This document shows positions 1 through 8,820 of a stretch of DNA of 64,000 bases, piece after piece. The stretch's first letter is position 1. Every line of letters begins with the position of its first letter. A model generated the notes under the pieces. The model was not told the DNA's origin. It saw only the letters and a program-made list of their open reading frames with translations, and ran no database searches. The position numbers were made by a program, and so were the translations under genes. The stretch comes from an uncultured Prevotellaceae bacterium (GTDB taxonomy: Bacteria > Bacteroidota > Bacteroidia > Bacteroidales > Bacteroidaceae). The stretch is from positions 248,001 to 312,000 of the forward strand of contig ONNV01000003.1 of NCBI GenBank assembly GCA_900319225.1. The letters are read 5' to 3'.

Positions 1-936
1 CGGCAGGAACTTAAGGAACCAGCCGTCAAACTTGGTTGCACCCATATCCATTCCGCAGCTAAGGCCACGAACATCGCCGGGACGGTATTTCTTTACTATG
101 CTGCGCCAGAATTCCGTATCGGGCTTGCCTTTTGAGGCTTTTACAAACTCAGTAAGGATGGGTTCCAGTTCATCGACCCACCAGTCTATGCCGTAGGCAC
201 GGAGCTTGCGGGTGCGGTCCAGGATCGACTGCCAGTCATCGGGAGCACCTTTAAGCGTCACACTTGGTATTCCGCAAGACAGATAAATAACAATGTAGTC
301 AAAGTATGACTTACAAGTCTCCATGAGCGCAATCTGTGACACCATATGTTCATTGACACCGGTTGTAGAGAACCTCTCTGACATGATATCTGCAATATCA
401 CCCTTGGTGTTGTCACGTATCTGCACGTAGAAACTATCCACAATGGCCTCCCAATTGGCTTTTCCGCTCAACAGATCCTTGCCGCTCTGTACCACAAGGT
501 CAATCTTTCCCTCATGATCCACAAACAGGTCACGCAGCTCCTCAGGGTTGTCATTCACATAATGAGCGAATCCCTGACAGATCAGGAACCATATGGCATC
601 GGGGGTAAGTACCACGGGCCGATGATCGGCAAACGCATCAATCATGCCTCTAAAGAACGGATGCTGTCCGTATGATGCATACTTTCTGTCGCCTATGCCC
701 AATGCAACCACCCTCTGGTCATTACCCTTTATTTCACTCCTGTCCAGTATGGTGCTTATCAGCTGGCTGCTTTCTTGCATCCTCAGGCCTTCGCCGGTAG
801 GTTCCGGCAGGTCAGGGTCTACCTGGAAGGTTATGCTCCCTATTTCCTTACTGATAATGTCCTTTTTCTTGGCCTGCACACCCGATGCAACCAGAATTCC
901 AGCAAACAAACACAAACAAAATCCAATCGCTTTCAT
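1..936 (-). CDS. DUF4419 family secreted protein (3' end beyond window)
   Basis: The frame is open from an ATG at 936 to the window edge, giving 312 codons without a stop. Residues 1-22 form a signal peptide ending VQA before a Lys-rich stretch, so the protein is probably exported. It carries the features I associate with DUF4419: HPFFRGMIDAF near residue 92, HRPVVLTPD near 105, IWFLICQGFAHYVN near 115, and CGIPSVTLKGAPDDW near 225, followed by a Trp-rich stretch. The biochemical function of DUF4419 is not known to me. A REP-like palindrome separates the gene from the upstream gene that ends at 993. I see no good TAnnTTTG promoter before it, so it may be co-transcribed with that gene. Start choice: the ATG directly precedes the signal peptide. 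Confidence 0.8.
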   Translation of the reverse strand, partial: MKAIGFCLCLFAGILVASGVQAKKKDIISKEIGSITFQVDPDLPEPTGEGLRMQESSQLISTILDRSEIKGNDQRVVALGIGDRKYASYGQHPFFRGMIDAFADHRPVVLTPDAIWFLICQGFAHYVNDNPEELRDLFVDHEGKIDLVVQSGKDLLSGKANWEAIVDSFYVQIRDNTKGDIADIMSERFSTTGVNEHMVSQIALMETCKSYFDYIVIYLSCGIPSVTLKGAPDDWQSILDRTRKLRAYGIDWWVDELEPILTEFVKASKGKPDTEFWRSIVKKYRPGDVRGLSCGMDMGATKFDGWFLKFLP

Positions 937-952
937 ATCTGTAGTCTTTTTA

Positions 953-992
953 TGTGGAAAAGGGGACAGTCCCCTTTTCCACCTTTTCCACA
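953..992. repeat. REP-like palindrome, class A, with truncated second arm
   Basis: Positions 953-982 form a nearly perfect palindrome centred on GGGGACAGTCCCC with GTGGAAAA/TTTTCCAC arms. A second, truncated arm (CTTTTCCACA) at 983-992 abuts the stop codon of the gene ending at 993. The same core occurs at 4127, 12477, 12542, 25020, 25262, 39157 and 53954. It looks like a decayed REPIN. Confidence 0.85.
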
Positions 993-3900
993 TTATTTGT
1001 CACATACGGCACGGACAGAATAGCTATTTATCCTGTCACTGGACGATATATGTATCTTGGACTGACTGTACCTGCCCAAATCACTTACATCCTCTCCTCC
1101 GTCCAGTTCTATCTCATCAAGCGTTCCGAATTCAAACTCACTGAATTCCAGTACGACACAACCACTCCACATGAGTTGTTGCCGGGAACTTAAGTCTGAT
1201 GTCATATAATAGCCATCATCATAGTCTATATCCTCAAATAAGGATCCCCAGGAAGCAGAATTATATGGAAGGAATATGGAGTTACCGGTATATCCTGGAA
1301 CCTTGCTTGTTATACGATAGCCCTTGACTCCGTTTATGGAATCCTCAGTCCAGACACAATTATCATACAGTTCCTTATACTCCTCCTTGGTAGGCATACG
1401 CCATTTGCCTCCCCAGTTTGCCGTGGCCGCATCATCCTCAGCTTCCAGTCTGGTCTTGCCATCCACGTACGGACCATTTTGATCAATTGTATATTTGGAG
1501 AACCACCACTTGTTTTCATCCTTGAAGGCCTTCATATGTTTGTAGTTGTACTGTGAGTAATAGGTTTTGGGTGCGGTCTCACCCCATGCAAAACGTGCTC
1601 CGATTTCCTGGGGGCTGTCAGCACCTACATTGCAGTCTGCCCATAGCACGCTTAATCCCAGATCTACCATGACATTACGCTTGGGCTTTTTTACCGGATC
1701 GGGAGCAATTACCGGCTTGTTACCTGACGGATTATCATCCAATACAGGCCTTATTGTACAACCATTCCATCTTCTGTCAACACCTATTGCCTGACCTAGT
1801 GTCGCTGTCCAGTAACATAATTCAGCTCCCTTATTGCTTACCAATCCACCCTCAGAAGAATAACTCTCATGATCACTTATATAGCCAGCAGCAGGAAGGA
1901 ATATGCTGTTACCCTCATATCCCGATACATTACTGGTTATGATATATCCCTCAAGACGTCTTTCAACATAAAATTCGGTGCTGTCTATCACGATTGTAAC
2001 CGGCGTCCAGGTACATTTGGTCTTGAGTTCCCAAAGTTCATCGGCGGTAGGCGTACGCCAGCCTCCGCCCAGCAGTACGGTTGCCGCATCATCCTCCGGA
2101 TCAAGAATATCCTTGTAATCAAGCGGGTATTTGGGCCCTCCCAATTGACTGGGAGTGGTATAGAAATTATACTTGGACATCTGGTCTGTATATTCGCCGA
2201 ACTTGTATTTCTTGCCGTCATAAACACCGGCCTTGGGAGCGGTCTCACCCCAGGCAAAATATCCGCCAGCCTCATTTGGATCCGATGCTCCAAGATTGGC
2301 CGATGCCCACTTTACGCTGAGTCCCAAGTCAACAGCCTCAGGTACAGGCAGTGTTACCTTCACCTTCATCTGTGCCTTTCGTCCCTCACTCTCAGCAGTA
2401 ATTATGCATTCGCCCTGGCCTACTGCAGTAACAGACCCGTCACTGTTTGTTGCCACAATCTCCGGTGCCGATGAACTCCATATGATTGAAGTGGGCTTGA
2501 CCGGACGGCCCGACGGCATCATTAGAGCCTCCAGATTGTGAATCTCACCATAATGCAGGTCCAGTTTCTCATCTGACAAAGAGAGTGATTTAAACATATC
2601 ATCCGTAAGGGAGCGAACTGGACGGATGTTCAATCCCATGAATCTGGTTTCAAAGCCATTAGGTTTGCTATATTGGGACATTCTCAGCACCTCAACAGGC
2701 GACATCTCTGACAAGCTTCCCATCATTCCGTTTACAGTACCAATGGTACTGAAGCAACTTCCTCTGGTACCCCTGCCTGCAATCGATGTCCAGAGAGACA
2801 GTTGCTTGCCTCTGTCCATGGGCTCATTGCCGTTCATACGGCCTGAATACGGAATGAAAATGCTACATCCCTCAAATCCGGGAACATTGCTTGTAAAACG
2901 CATTCCGGCTACTCCATTTACGGTCGCGGTATCATATGTACAGTTTGACATCAATTCTACAAACTCATCGGTTGTAGGTATATGCCAGGCATCACCCAAC
3001 ATTACGGTAGCTGCATCATCGGTCGGCTCAAGACGGTTCAGATTGTCGGCCTTAAGTCCCTGATGAGACATACCGTCAATGGTATATTTATCCATACCTT
3101 GATCCTGTTGGAAAGTACAGTAACGGTAATTGTTCCAGGAGAAGAACTCCTTGGGCTCAATCTCGGCCCATGCATAATAGTCACCGTAACTTTCCGGGGC
3201 CGATGCTCCCAAATTGGATGTAGCCCACAGCACACTAAGCCCCAAATCCACATATTCATACTCATGAGGAGTTACAGTCACGGAGCATTCAGCAGTCTTT
3301 CCGTATGCAGTTACCTGTAACTTGCAACTACCCGGACCGGCAGCTACCAAAAGGCCGTTCTCAACAACTTTTATCACCTTTTCATCGGAGGATTTCCAGG
3401 TGCAGGCGCTGTTAACATTACGCTTTCCCATCATCACTTCCAGTCTGGTACTTGTACCCTGCTGTATTGACAGTTTCTTTGTTTCCAGAGTGATTTTGGA
3501 TACCTCTTTGCCAGACAACGGCATTACCATGCGAACCGACTGTTCTGCCCAATTGTTCTCGCTGTGCCATTCATCGGCTCCAAGCTTAAAGTTGAAACCG
3601 TAAGCGGCTTCACCATCCGGTTGCACTCCTGGTGTGGAGCTCCAATATGCAGCATATGCGTTATACGCTTCAACACGACTATTATTGAGCCAGCCGGCAG
3701 CCGGCAGGAATATGCTCCGGTCCGTATATCCTTTTATCTTACTTGTTACCTTATATCCCTCTATTCCATTCTGCTCGGTCCATTTCCAGGAGCAGTATCT
3801 GCGCAGTTCCTCCCACTCGGCCCTGATACCCATACGGCTGCCGTCGGTTGTCACGATTGCCATTGCATCGGGCCAACGGTAATACTCTCCGGCGGGTCTT

Positions 3901-4034
3901 TGATCTGATATGCCGGTATTCAACGTACTCCACTTTACACTCAGTCCCAGGTCAACATACTCCATGTCCTGGCCTGTTACGCCACAGCATATAGCACAGA
4001 ACAAAGCAATTACTGAAAGGCGGATAAATCTCAT
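993..4034 (-). CDS. Secreted four-repeat protein (Fib_succ_major/DUF1566-like) with two Ig-like domains
   Basis: 1013 residues from the ATG at 4034, which sits just before a signal peptide (residues 1-22, ending CGVTGQ) and after AGGA. An in-frame start further upstream would add 12 implausible residues. Four copies of a module begin VDLGLSV.W at about residues 27, 262, 567 and 790. Each continues with an AWGET-like loop, DDAAT, WR.PT..E and GYEGNSIFLPAAG-like motifs. This resembles the Fibrobacter succinogenes major paralogous domain found in many Prevotella and Bacteroides surface proteins. Two BIG2-like Ig domains lie at about 178-254 and 484-562 (WKSSD and WSSSAPEIV cores). It is probably a cell-surface or secreted binding protein, with no identifiable ligand. 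It has its own promoter at 4068-4098. Confidence 0.8.
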   Translation of the reverse strand: MRFIRLSVIALFCAICCGVTGQDMEYVDLGLSVKWSTLNTGISDQRPAGEYYRWPDAMAIVTTDGSRMGIRAEWEELRRYCSWKWTEQNGIEGYKVTSKIKGYTDRSIFLPAAGWLNNSRVEAYNAYAAYWSSTPGVQPDGEAAYGFNFKLGADEWHSENNWAEQSVRMVMPLSGKEVSKITLETKKLSIQQGTSTRLEVMMGKRNVNSACTWKSSDEKVIKVVENGLLVAAGPGSCKLQVTAYGKTAECSVTVTPHEYEYVDLGLSVLWATSNLGASAPESYGDYYAWAEIEPKEFFSWNNYRYCTFQQDQGMDKYTIDGMSHQGLKADNLNRLEPTDDAATVMLGDAWHIPTTDEFVELMSNCTYDTATVNGVAGMRFTSNVPGFEGCSIFIPYSGRMNGNEPMDRGKQLSLWTSIAGRGTRGSCFSTIGTVNGMMGSLSEMSPVEVLRMSQYSKPNGFETRFMGLNIRPVRSLTDDMFKSLSLSDEKLDLHYGEIHNLEALMMPSGRPVKPTSIIWSSSAPEIVATNSDGSVTAVGQGECIITAESEGRKAQMKVKVTLPVPEAVDLGLSVKWASANLGASDPNEAGGYFAWGETAPKAGVYDGKKYKFGEYTDQMSKYNFYTTPSQLGGPKYPLDYKDILDPEDDAATVLLGGGWRTPTADELWELKTKCTWTPVTIVIDSTEFYVERRLEGYIITSNVSGYEGNSIFLPAAGYISDHESYSSEGGLVSNKGAELCYWTATLGQAIGVDRRWNGCTIRPVLDDNPSGNKPVIAPDPVKKPKRNVMVDLGLSVLWADCNVGADSPQEIGARFAWGETAPKTYYSQYNYKHMKAFKDENKWWFSKYTIDQNGPYVDGKTRLEAEDDAATANWGGKWRMPTKEEYKELYDNCVWTEDSINGVKGYRITSKVPGYTGNSIFLPYNSASWGSLFEDIDYDDGYYMTSDLSSRQQLMWSGCVVLEFSEFEFGTLDEIELDGGEDVSDLGRYSQSKIHISSSDRINSYSVRAVCDK

Positions 4035-4067
4035 AAATCCTTTTAAAATTTTTATTTGACAACGGCA

Positions 4068-4098
4068 CAAAGTTATAATCTCACCATGCCTTGAACAA
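4068..4098 (-). promoter_or_regulatory. Bacteroidetes-type promoter of the four-repeat protein
   Basis: On the minus strand TAACTTTG (4075-4068) matches the -7 consensus TAnnTTTG exactly. TTG at 4098-4096 lies 20 bases upstream and fits the -33 TTTG/TTG element. The start codon is about 33 bases downstream of the -7 element. The match is to a published consensus; no transcript evidence is available. Confidence 0.6.
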
Positions 4099-4126
4099 GC
4101 AATATGCGTTGCAAAGATGTTGCAAA

Positions 4127-4156
4127 TGTGGAATTGGGGACAGTCCCCTTTTCCAC
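4127..4156. repeat. REP-like palindrome, class A, single copy
   Basis: A 30-base imperfect palindrome with GTGGAA/TTCCAC outer stem, a TT/TT internal mismatch and the GGGGACAGTCCCC centre. It is identical to the left arm at 12477-12506. It starts 3 bases beyond the radical SAM stop codon. The internal mismatch inside a stem is typical of REP hairpins. Confidence 0.88.
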
Positions 4157-4159
4157 ATT

Positions 4160-5236
4160 TTATGCGTTCTTAATCTTGAGATAGTTGCAGGAGAGCATCC
4201 GTCCATTTTCGCCACGCAGATGCATTGCGCCGCCCTGGCAGTAGCGCCAAACCTTGCAGCTGGCACATTCATCCTTTTTCATCCAGCTGCGGTCACGGTA
4301 TACCTTGAAACCGCGGTCCCATATCTGCCAGAAATCATCGGTATGCACGTTGCCCTGGTGATAATCGCCGCGCACGCTCAGGCAGCCCGATATAGAGCCG
4401 TCATTAAGGATGGAGGCTACGCTCACACCTGCTACGCAACGGAAAAGGTGGTCGCGTACCACACCCTCATACGGGCCCACGAATCCCTCGCATGAGTAGT
4501 TAAGGTCTATCCTGCCCTCTCGGCGTACGGCCGCAATGAAATTCATCAGGTCTACGTACTGCTTATCGGTCAGTTTGAGTTCGTCATCTGTAGCGCCTCG
4601 GCCCATGGGGGCTACCGTGAATATACGCCAGCGGGTCACGCCGCGGCTTATCAGGTACTCCTTGAAACGGTTCAGATATCCGTAGTTGCGCTGATTCACA
4701 CATGTGATGAGGTCCCAGGTGAGACCTTTATGCTCTTTGATATAGTCTATGGCTGCGTCGGCACGCTTAAAACTCAGTTCGCTGCCGCGCATCCAGTTGT
4801 GCTCATCCTCAAAACCGTCAAAACTCATGGCAATGGTGTCAAGGCCGGTTTCAACAAGTTCATTAAGCTTGTCACGGGTAAGCAGCATTCCGTTGGTTAC
4901 CATTCCCCACAGGAATCCGCGTTTCTTGATTTCGGCGCCCACCTGGACTATATCAGTACGTACCAGCGGCTCTCCGCCGGTGGTGATGACTACACAATGG
5001 CCACGGTCAAAATCCTTGGGGCAGCTGTCCAGAACACCCAGAAGGTCCTCTATGGGCGGGTCTGTAAGTCCGGCTGTCTTGCGGCAGTCACTTCCGCAAT
5101 GACGGCAACTAAGGTTACAACGCAGTGTGCATTCCCAGAACAGCTGGCTCAGCTTATGCTCCAGTATCTGTGTTCGTGTGGCTGCACGGCCAGTCTCAAA
5201 CAAGAGTCTTTGGGGGAGAGAGATCTTACAATTCAT
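4160..5236 (-). CDS. Radical SAM/SPASM enzyme of the rSAM/lipoprotein type (TIGR04133-like)
   Basis: 358 residues. The radical SAM cluster motif CxxxCxxC is C40-C44-C47 (CNLSCRHC), with an additional C36. TTGGEP at 85-90 is the SAM-binding GGE-type motif. The C-terminus has a SPASM-like auxiliary cluster region with C324, C327, C333 and C350, plus two more cysteines near 267 and 285. SPASM proteins modify peptides or proteins using extra Fe-S clusters. The upstream neighbour, 6 bases away, is a small lipoprotein with a YGPP motif. From memory this pair matches the TIGRFAM entries TIGR04133 (enzyme) and TIGR04134 (lipoprotein). The substrate is therefore probably that lipoprotein, which is inference. 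It would act in the cytoplasm before export. No classical peptide precursor is visible. Confidence 0.85.
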   Translation of the reverse strand: MNCKISLPQRLLFETGRAATRTQILEHKLSQLFWECTLRCNLSCRHCGSDCRKTAGLTDPPIEDLLGVLDSCPKDFDRGHCVVITTGGEPLVRTDIVQVGAEIKKRGFLWGMVTNGMLLTRDKLNELVETGLDTIAMSFDGFEDEHNWMRGSELSFKRADAAIDYIKEHKGLTWDLITCVNQRNYGYLNRFKEYLISRGVTRWRIFTVAPMGRGATDDELKLTDKQYVDLMNFIAAVRREGRIDLNYSCEGFVGPYEGVVRDHLFRCVAGVSVASILNDGSISGCLSVRGDYHQGNVHTDDFWQIWDRGFKVYRDRSWMKKDECASCKVWRYCQGGAMHLRGENGRMLSCNYLKIKNA

Positions 5237-5242
5237 CTTATA

Positions 5243-5581
5243 CTATTGTTGTCTGCTTTTGCGCAGTTTGTCAATTTCAGCATCCAGTGAGTCGGCCTGC
5301 TCACGCATACGCAGGTTTTCATCGGCCCTACGTTTCATCACCTCGGGCGGCCCGTAAATGAGCGCGCGTGACCTCCTGTCAAGCTCTTGCTTTAGGGAGT
5401 CTGACTTGATCTGCATCTCCCGGATTCTCTCCTGCGGATCTACCTTTACATCCTCCCGGTCAGTTGCCACGGCCTTCTTGCTCCTGCATGCTCCCAGCAG
5501 CGCTACCAGCGCTACCCCTACGGAGCAGACTGCAACAGCCCACGCCCTGGAGAGAATTATCCTTGTCTTACCGTGTGACAT
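5243..5581 (-). CDS. Small lipoprotein partner of the radical SAM enzyme (TIGR04134-like)
   Basis: 112 residues. A hydrophobic signal ends in a perfect lipobox L29-G-A-C32, followed by RSKK. The mature part is charged and helical: two segments with DSLKQELDRR and DSLDAEIDKL suggest a short coiled-coil hairpin. They flank the motif IYGPPEVM at 75-82. YGPP is the only non-helical, conserved-looking element and is my candidate for the site modified by the neighbouring radical SAM enzyme. It follows the propeller lipoprotein gene by 11 bases and precedes the enzyme by 6, so all are probably one transcript. Assignment to TIGR04134 rests on memory of the family and on the pairing. It could simply be an envelope anchor protein unmodified by the enzyme. 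Confidence 0.75.
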   Translation of the reverse strand: MSHGKTRIILSRAWAVAVCSVGVALVALLGACRSKKAVATDREDVKVDPQERIREMQIKSDSLKQELDRRSRALIYGPPEVMKRRADENLRMREQADSLDAEIDKLRKSRQQ

Positions 5582-5592
5582 AATATCTGAGT

Positions 5593-7029
5593 TTACGGTT
5601 TATACTTAACTTGTTGAGTCTCTACTTTATTATAGAACGTAGAAATCTCCTTCGCATTGTATAACTCTGATATATCGTATAACTCAGGAATGTTAAATGA
5701 CTTTATTGTAGTAAGATACTTGTCGGGGTCACGCTGCGGGAGCAGGAACGGTTTACCCACTGTTCCGTCAGGGCCGATATACGCTATGTAGGGGCGTCCG
5801 TACACCTGGTCGTCACGTTTGGATGCAAACACCACCCAACGGCTGTTGCTGCTCCAGCTATGATAGGTATCTGCACCGTAGGCGTTTATGCCGGGCAGCA
5901 TATCTATCGTGTTGTTTACAAGGTCAAGCATCCACAAATCACTCTCCTGATGCCATATGGGGAATGTTCCGTATTGAGCCACAGTAGCCATCAGCCAGCG
6001 GCCGTCGGGCGATGCCTTAAGATGACTGAAAGAGTAATTCTCACCTACTGACACCAGAGTCCTTACCTCATCACCCATCTTACCGGTCTCAGGGTCAAAC
6101 TCTACGGCTGCGATATCATAATGCATGTTCCTTATGCTGTCGGGCTGTGCAAAATGACGCGCACGGCAAAAGAATATATGTTTGCCGTCGGCCGAAAAGC
6201 AGGGGAACGTCTCCTGGAACTCATCGCCGGTTGTGGCCGGGCTGTCTGTCACAGTTAGGTTGTCCAGGTCTATCACTATAAGGTCGCTGCGTTTATCATA
6301 GACCTCCATTCTCAGGTCACGGCGGCTGTGCAGCACGAATGTGACATCGGCCGTGGTGAATACTCCATATCGGCCATCCTGGGATATGTCACCGTAAACC
6401 GCCGTTCCGGTCTTATCGGTCTTGGTGTTCAGCTTAATGATCCTGCCGTTACTGTTCAGTATGGTTCCGCCTTTGGAGCCTCTCAGGTGCATGAATGAAG
6501 TTCCGTTTTTGTTTGATGTATGGCAGTTCATGCAGCAGTAGGAGGCACTGCGGTTGTCACCCAGCAGTCTGGTACTGAAATTCTCAATATCCCTCTGCTC
6601 TATCTGGATGCTCTCCCAGACCTCATAGGCGGGCTCTATCAGGCGATAGCTCAGATACTTGTCTATACGGTCTCCCACCACGGTCCAGCAGAAAGAGGCT
6701 GAGAAATCATCTCCTTTCCTGCCGCGAGCCGATACGCAGACATCAAGCGTTCCGCCCTTCTCGGCCTCAAGCATGGAGTGCCAACGCTTTAAAGGGAACT
6801 TTACAAGGCCTTTCCTGCCATGAAAGACATATTCCTTCTGTTTACCCTTTACTGTCACCTTTATACGGCCGGCACCGTTTATCCTGAAATTAAGGGGCGC
6901 TATATTGTACGGGATGGTCACGTCCGAATAATCAGGGAACATCCCCTCAATGGCACTCTCTTCAACCTGCGAACATGATATAAGAATTGAGGCTATCGCT
7001 ATTAAGGCCCCCAACAGTTTATGTTTCAT
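5593..7029 (-). CDS. PD40/TolB-like beta-propeller lipoprotein with one CxxCH heme motif
   Basis: 478 residues from the ATG at 7029, chosen because it begins the signal peptide and lies 4 bases after the upstream stop. The lipobox is L-I-S-C19. Residues 30-150 look like a beta-rich N-terminal domain. C166-M-N-C169-H170 is a c-type heme attachment motif, preceded by C165. From about 195 onwards come WD40-like/PD40 blades (FSADGKHIFF, ASPDGRWLMA, SSNSRWVVFAS), as in TolB-type propellers. Relatives in Bacteroides are often labelled cytochrome c biogenesis or PD40 proteins. The protein would be tethered in the periplasm and could carry a heme or sense a redox state; neither is shown. It is in one unit with DUF6057, the small lipoprotein and the radical SAM enzyme. 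Confidence 0.75.
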   Translation of the reverse strand: MKHKLLGALIAIASILISCSQVEESAIEGMFPDYSDVTIPYNIAPLNFRINGAGRIKVTVKGKQKEYVFHGRKGLVKFPLKRWHSMLEAEKGGTLDVCVSARGRKGDDFSASFCWTVVGDRIDKYLSYRLIEPAYEVWESIQIEQRDIENFSTRLLGDNRSASYCCMNCHTSNKNGTSFMHLRGSKGGTILNSNGRIIKLNTKTDKTGTAVYGDISQDGRYGVFTTADVTFVLHSRRDLRMEVYDKRSDLIVIDLDNLTVTDSPATTGDEFQETFPCFSADGKHIFFCRARHFAQPDSIRNMHYDIAAVEFDPETGKMGDEVRTLVSVGENYSFSHLKASPDGRWLMATVAQYGTFPIWHQESDLWMLDLVNNTIDMLPGINAYGADTYHSWSSNSRWVVFASKRDDQVYGRPYIAYIGPDGTVGKPFLLPQRDPDKYLTTIKSFNIPELYDISELYNAKEISTFYNKVETQQVKYKP

Positions 7030-7033
7030 TTTA

Positions 7034-8761
7034 TTAATTCTCAGCATATGTAGTAATGGCCGTCAAGGTATAGTACCAGTATGTATCATGGAGTTCCTTA
7101 TGTGCTTTCAATGCCGATAAGTTCTTGTTTTTTATCTCCATGAATTTGAGGAACCTCTCCAGCACCTTATCAGATATATGGTATTTGCTTACCGTCCGTT
7201 TCAATGACTCCTCTGAGTCTACGTCAACAAGAAGAGCCTCCTGGTACAGTTCCGGAACATTGTAAAGACGCTCCAGACCACCCAGCCAGAACTTGTCAAA
7301 CAGATGTCTGAAATTGGCCATATCCTTATCCAGAAGGCTTGAACACATAAGATAATCTATGGCGCACCTGTTTCGGGGATTGTCTGTGGATATCACATAC
7401 AATGATGAGTGGATATCATTCAGGTCAAAGAAACGGTCATGATCGGACGTTCTTGACCTCAACACCAGATACTGCTTGGGGATACTGTCTTTCTGGATGC
7501 AGTCCATCATGTTTCCGGCCCATTCAGAATGGAATCGGGTCTTGGACAATATGTAAAGATATTTGGATGCCACCTGATAGTCTCCGGTTATGACCGATAT
7601 CTCTGACAGACGCCTCAGCATCCTGGTTGAATAATATCCCGGAGTAACTGTCTGGGCAAGCAGGGCGCAGTCTGTAGCTCGTGACACATCGCCCATCTCA
7701 AGCAGCGCATCGGTAAAATAAAACTTGGACAGATAAGGATCCTTTACTGATGTTGACAGGAACAGACCGTCCGACAGAAGTCCCTGGTCACACTTGAGCA
7801 GTGCATCGGGCAGAGTACCCTCACGCGCATATGAGAGATTGCGGTAATAGAGTCCGTATTGGGTGTCAAGATTGTCACTGGCCAGTTCTCTTACCTGGCC
7901 CCACTCTGACCTGTAGGCAAGGGTTCCTACCTTGACCGAGAACTCCAGCACATCATTGTAGATTGTGGATATCACCACTACAGAACAGGCAGCCGATATC
8001 ACAGCTGTAGCAACTCTGTATCTTATATGTGACGCCAATAGGCAGATTATGATACTTGCCGGTAACAGGAACAGCACCGGGGCTGCCGGAATTATGAAAC
8101 CGGTACTTATTGGATATAACAAAGCCTGCTTGGGATTAAGACGGTAGAACACCGCCAGCACCAGTACAATCAACATGCCCAGGATAACGGCGTTGACGTC
8201 AAATCTTTTCTTTCCTTTCTTGTGCATCAGGCAAGCCAGGGCAAACACCAGAACGTTACCGCCTGCCAGGACAAAGATCAACGGGATTAGCAATATGATC
8301 GCAACCAGTCTCCCTACCCGATTCCTGATATCACCCACCAGACATGCCATCCAGACTGATATAATCAATCCTACCAGAGAAGATACCGGATAGTTAGGCC
8401 ATACTATCAATGACCCGGCCACCAATACCGGTAACACCGTAACTGTAACACCATTATTATCACCACGCACAAGACGTGACAACCGGATAATTTCCATCCA
8501 CAGAAGGGCCAGGAGCAGGACCGTAATCAGCACTCCTGCGGTATTGCTGTAATAGAACTGCGTAAGCCAGTCACCTATAATTGATGCAGCTACAGCCGGG
8601 TTTGACAGGTACCAGGACAGGCGGTCATCGGCCCAGTAGAAAATACCTATCTGCTCTTTAAAACCTATTCTGTAAGGTGCTGCGATTAAAAGCACAACAG
8701 TCATGGCAAGAAACAGACATATTGCAATGCCTGTATCAGGAAAAGGACGTTTTCTGAACAT
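7034..8761 (-). CDS. DUF6057 family multi-pass membrane protein
   Basis: 575 residues from the ATG at 8761. That start places the first membrane helix at residue 8 and keeps the gene clear of the divergent rsmI. The N-terminal half has about nine hydrophobic segments (residues 10 to about 290). The C-terminal half is soluble and helical, with TPR-like alternation (DALLEMGDVSRATDCALL, GDYQVASKYLYIL). I recognise it as DUF6057 from its layout and neighbours; no function is known to me. It is the first gene of a four-gene minus-strand unit ending in the radical SAM enzyme. A perfect TAATTTTG element lies 20 bases upstream of the ATG. Confidence 0.7.
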   Translation of the reverse strand: MFRKRPFPDTGIAICLFLAMTVVLLIAAPYRIGFKEQIGIFYWADDRLSWYLSNPAVAASIIGDWLTQFYYSNTAGVLITVLLLALLWMEIIRLSRLVRGDNNGVTVTVLPVLVAGSLIVWPNYPVSSLVGLIISVWMACLVGDIRNRVGRLVAIILLIPLIFVLAGGNVLVFALACLMHKKGKKRFDVNAVILGMLIVLVLAVFYRLNPKQALLYPISTGFIIPAAPVLFLLPASIIICLLASHIRYRVATAVISAACSVVVISTIYNDVLEFSVKVGTLAYRSEWGQVRELASDNLDTQYGLYYRNLSYAREGTLPDALLKCDQGLLSDGLFLSTSVKDPYLSKFYFTDALLEMGDVSRATDCALLAQTVTPGYYSTRMLRRLSEISVITGDYQVASKYLYILSKTRFHSEWAGNMMDCIQKDSIPKQYLVLRSRTSDHDRFFDLNDIHSSLYVISTDNPRNRCAIDYLMCSSLLDKDMANFRHLFDKFWLGGLERLYNVPELYQEALLVDVDSEESLKRTVSKYHISDKVLERFLKFMEIKNKNLSALKAHKELHDTYWYYTLTAITTYAEN

Positions 8762-8781
8762 ATTTGGACTCAAAAGCACCG

Positions 8782-8789
8782 CAAAATTA
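8782..8789 (-). promoter_or_regulatory. -7 element for the DUF6057/rSAM unit
   Basis: TAATTTTG on the minus strand fits TAnnTTTG exactly, 20 bases before the ATG at 8761. TCTG at 8813-8810, 20 bases upstream, is a one-mismatch -33 element. It is one arm of a 9-base inverted repeat with the rsmI promoter. Confidence 0.5.
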
Positions 8790-8820
8790 GGAAAAAAGAA
8801 GTTCGTACGCAGAATTTCAC

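Noticed and set aside
644-2474. Several long open frames on the plus strand opposite the DUF4419 and four-repeat genes
   Set aside because: They lie wholly antisense to well-supported minus-strand genes, have no recognisable domains and no start context. They are by-products of codon composition.
5243-5581. RiPP precursor peptide for the radical SAM enzyme
   Set aside because: The protein has a full lipoprotein signal and a helical 80-residue body with no leader/core organisation. A protein substrate is more likely than a ribosomal natural product.
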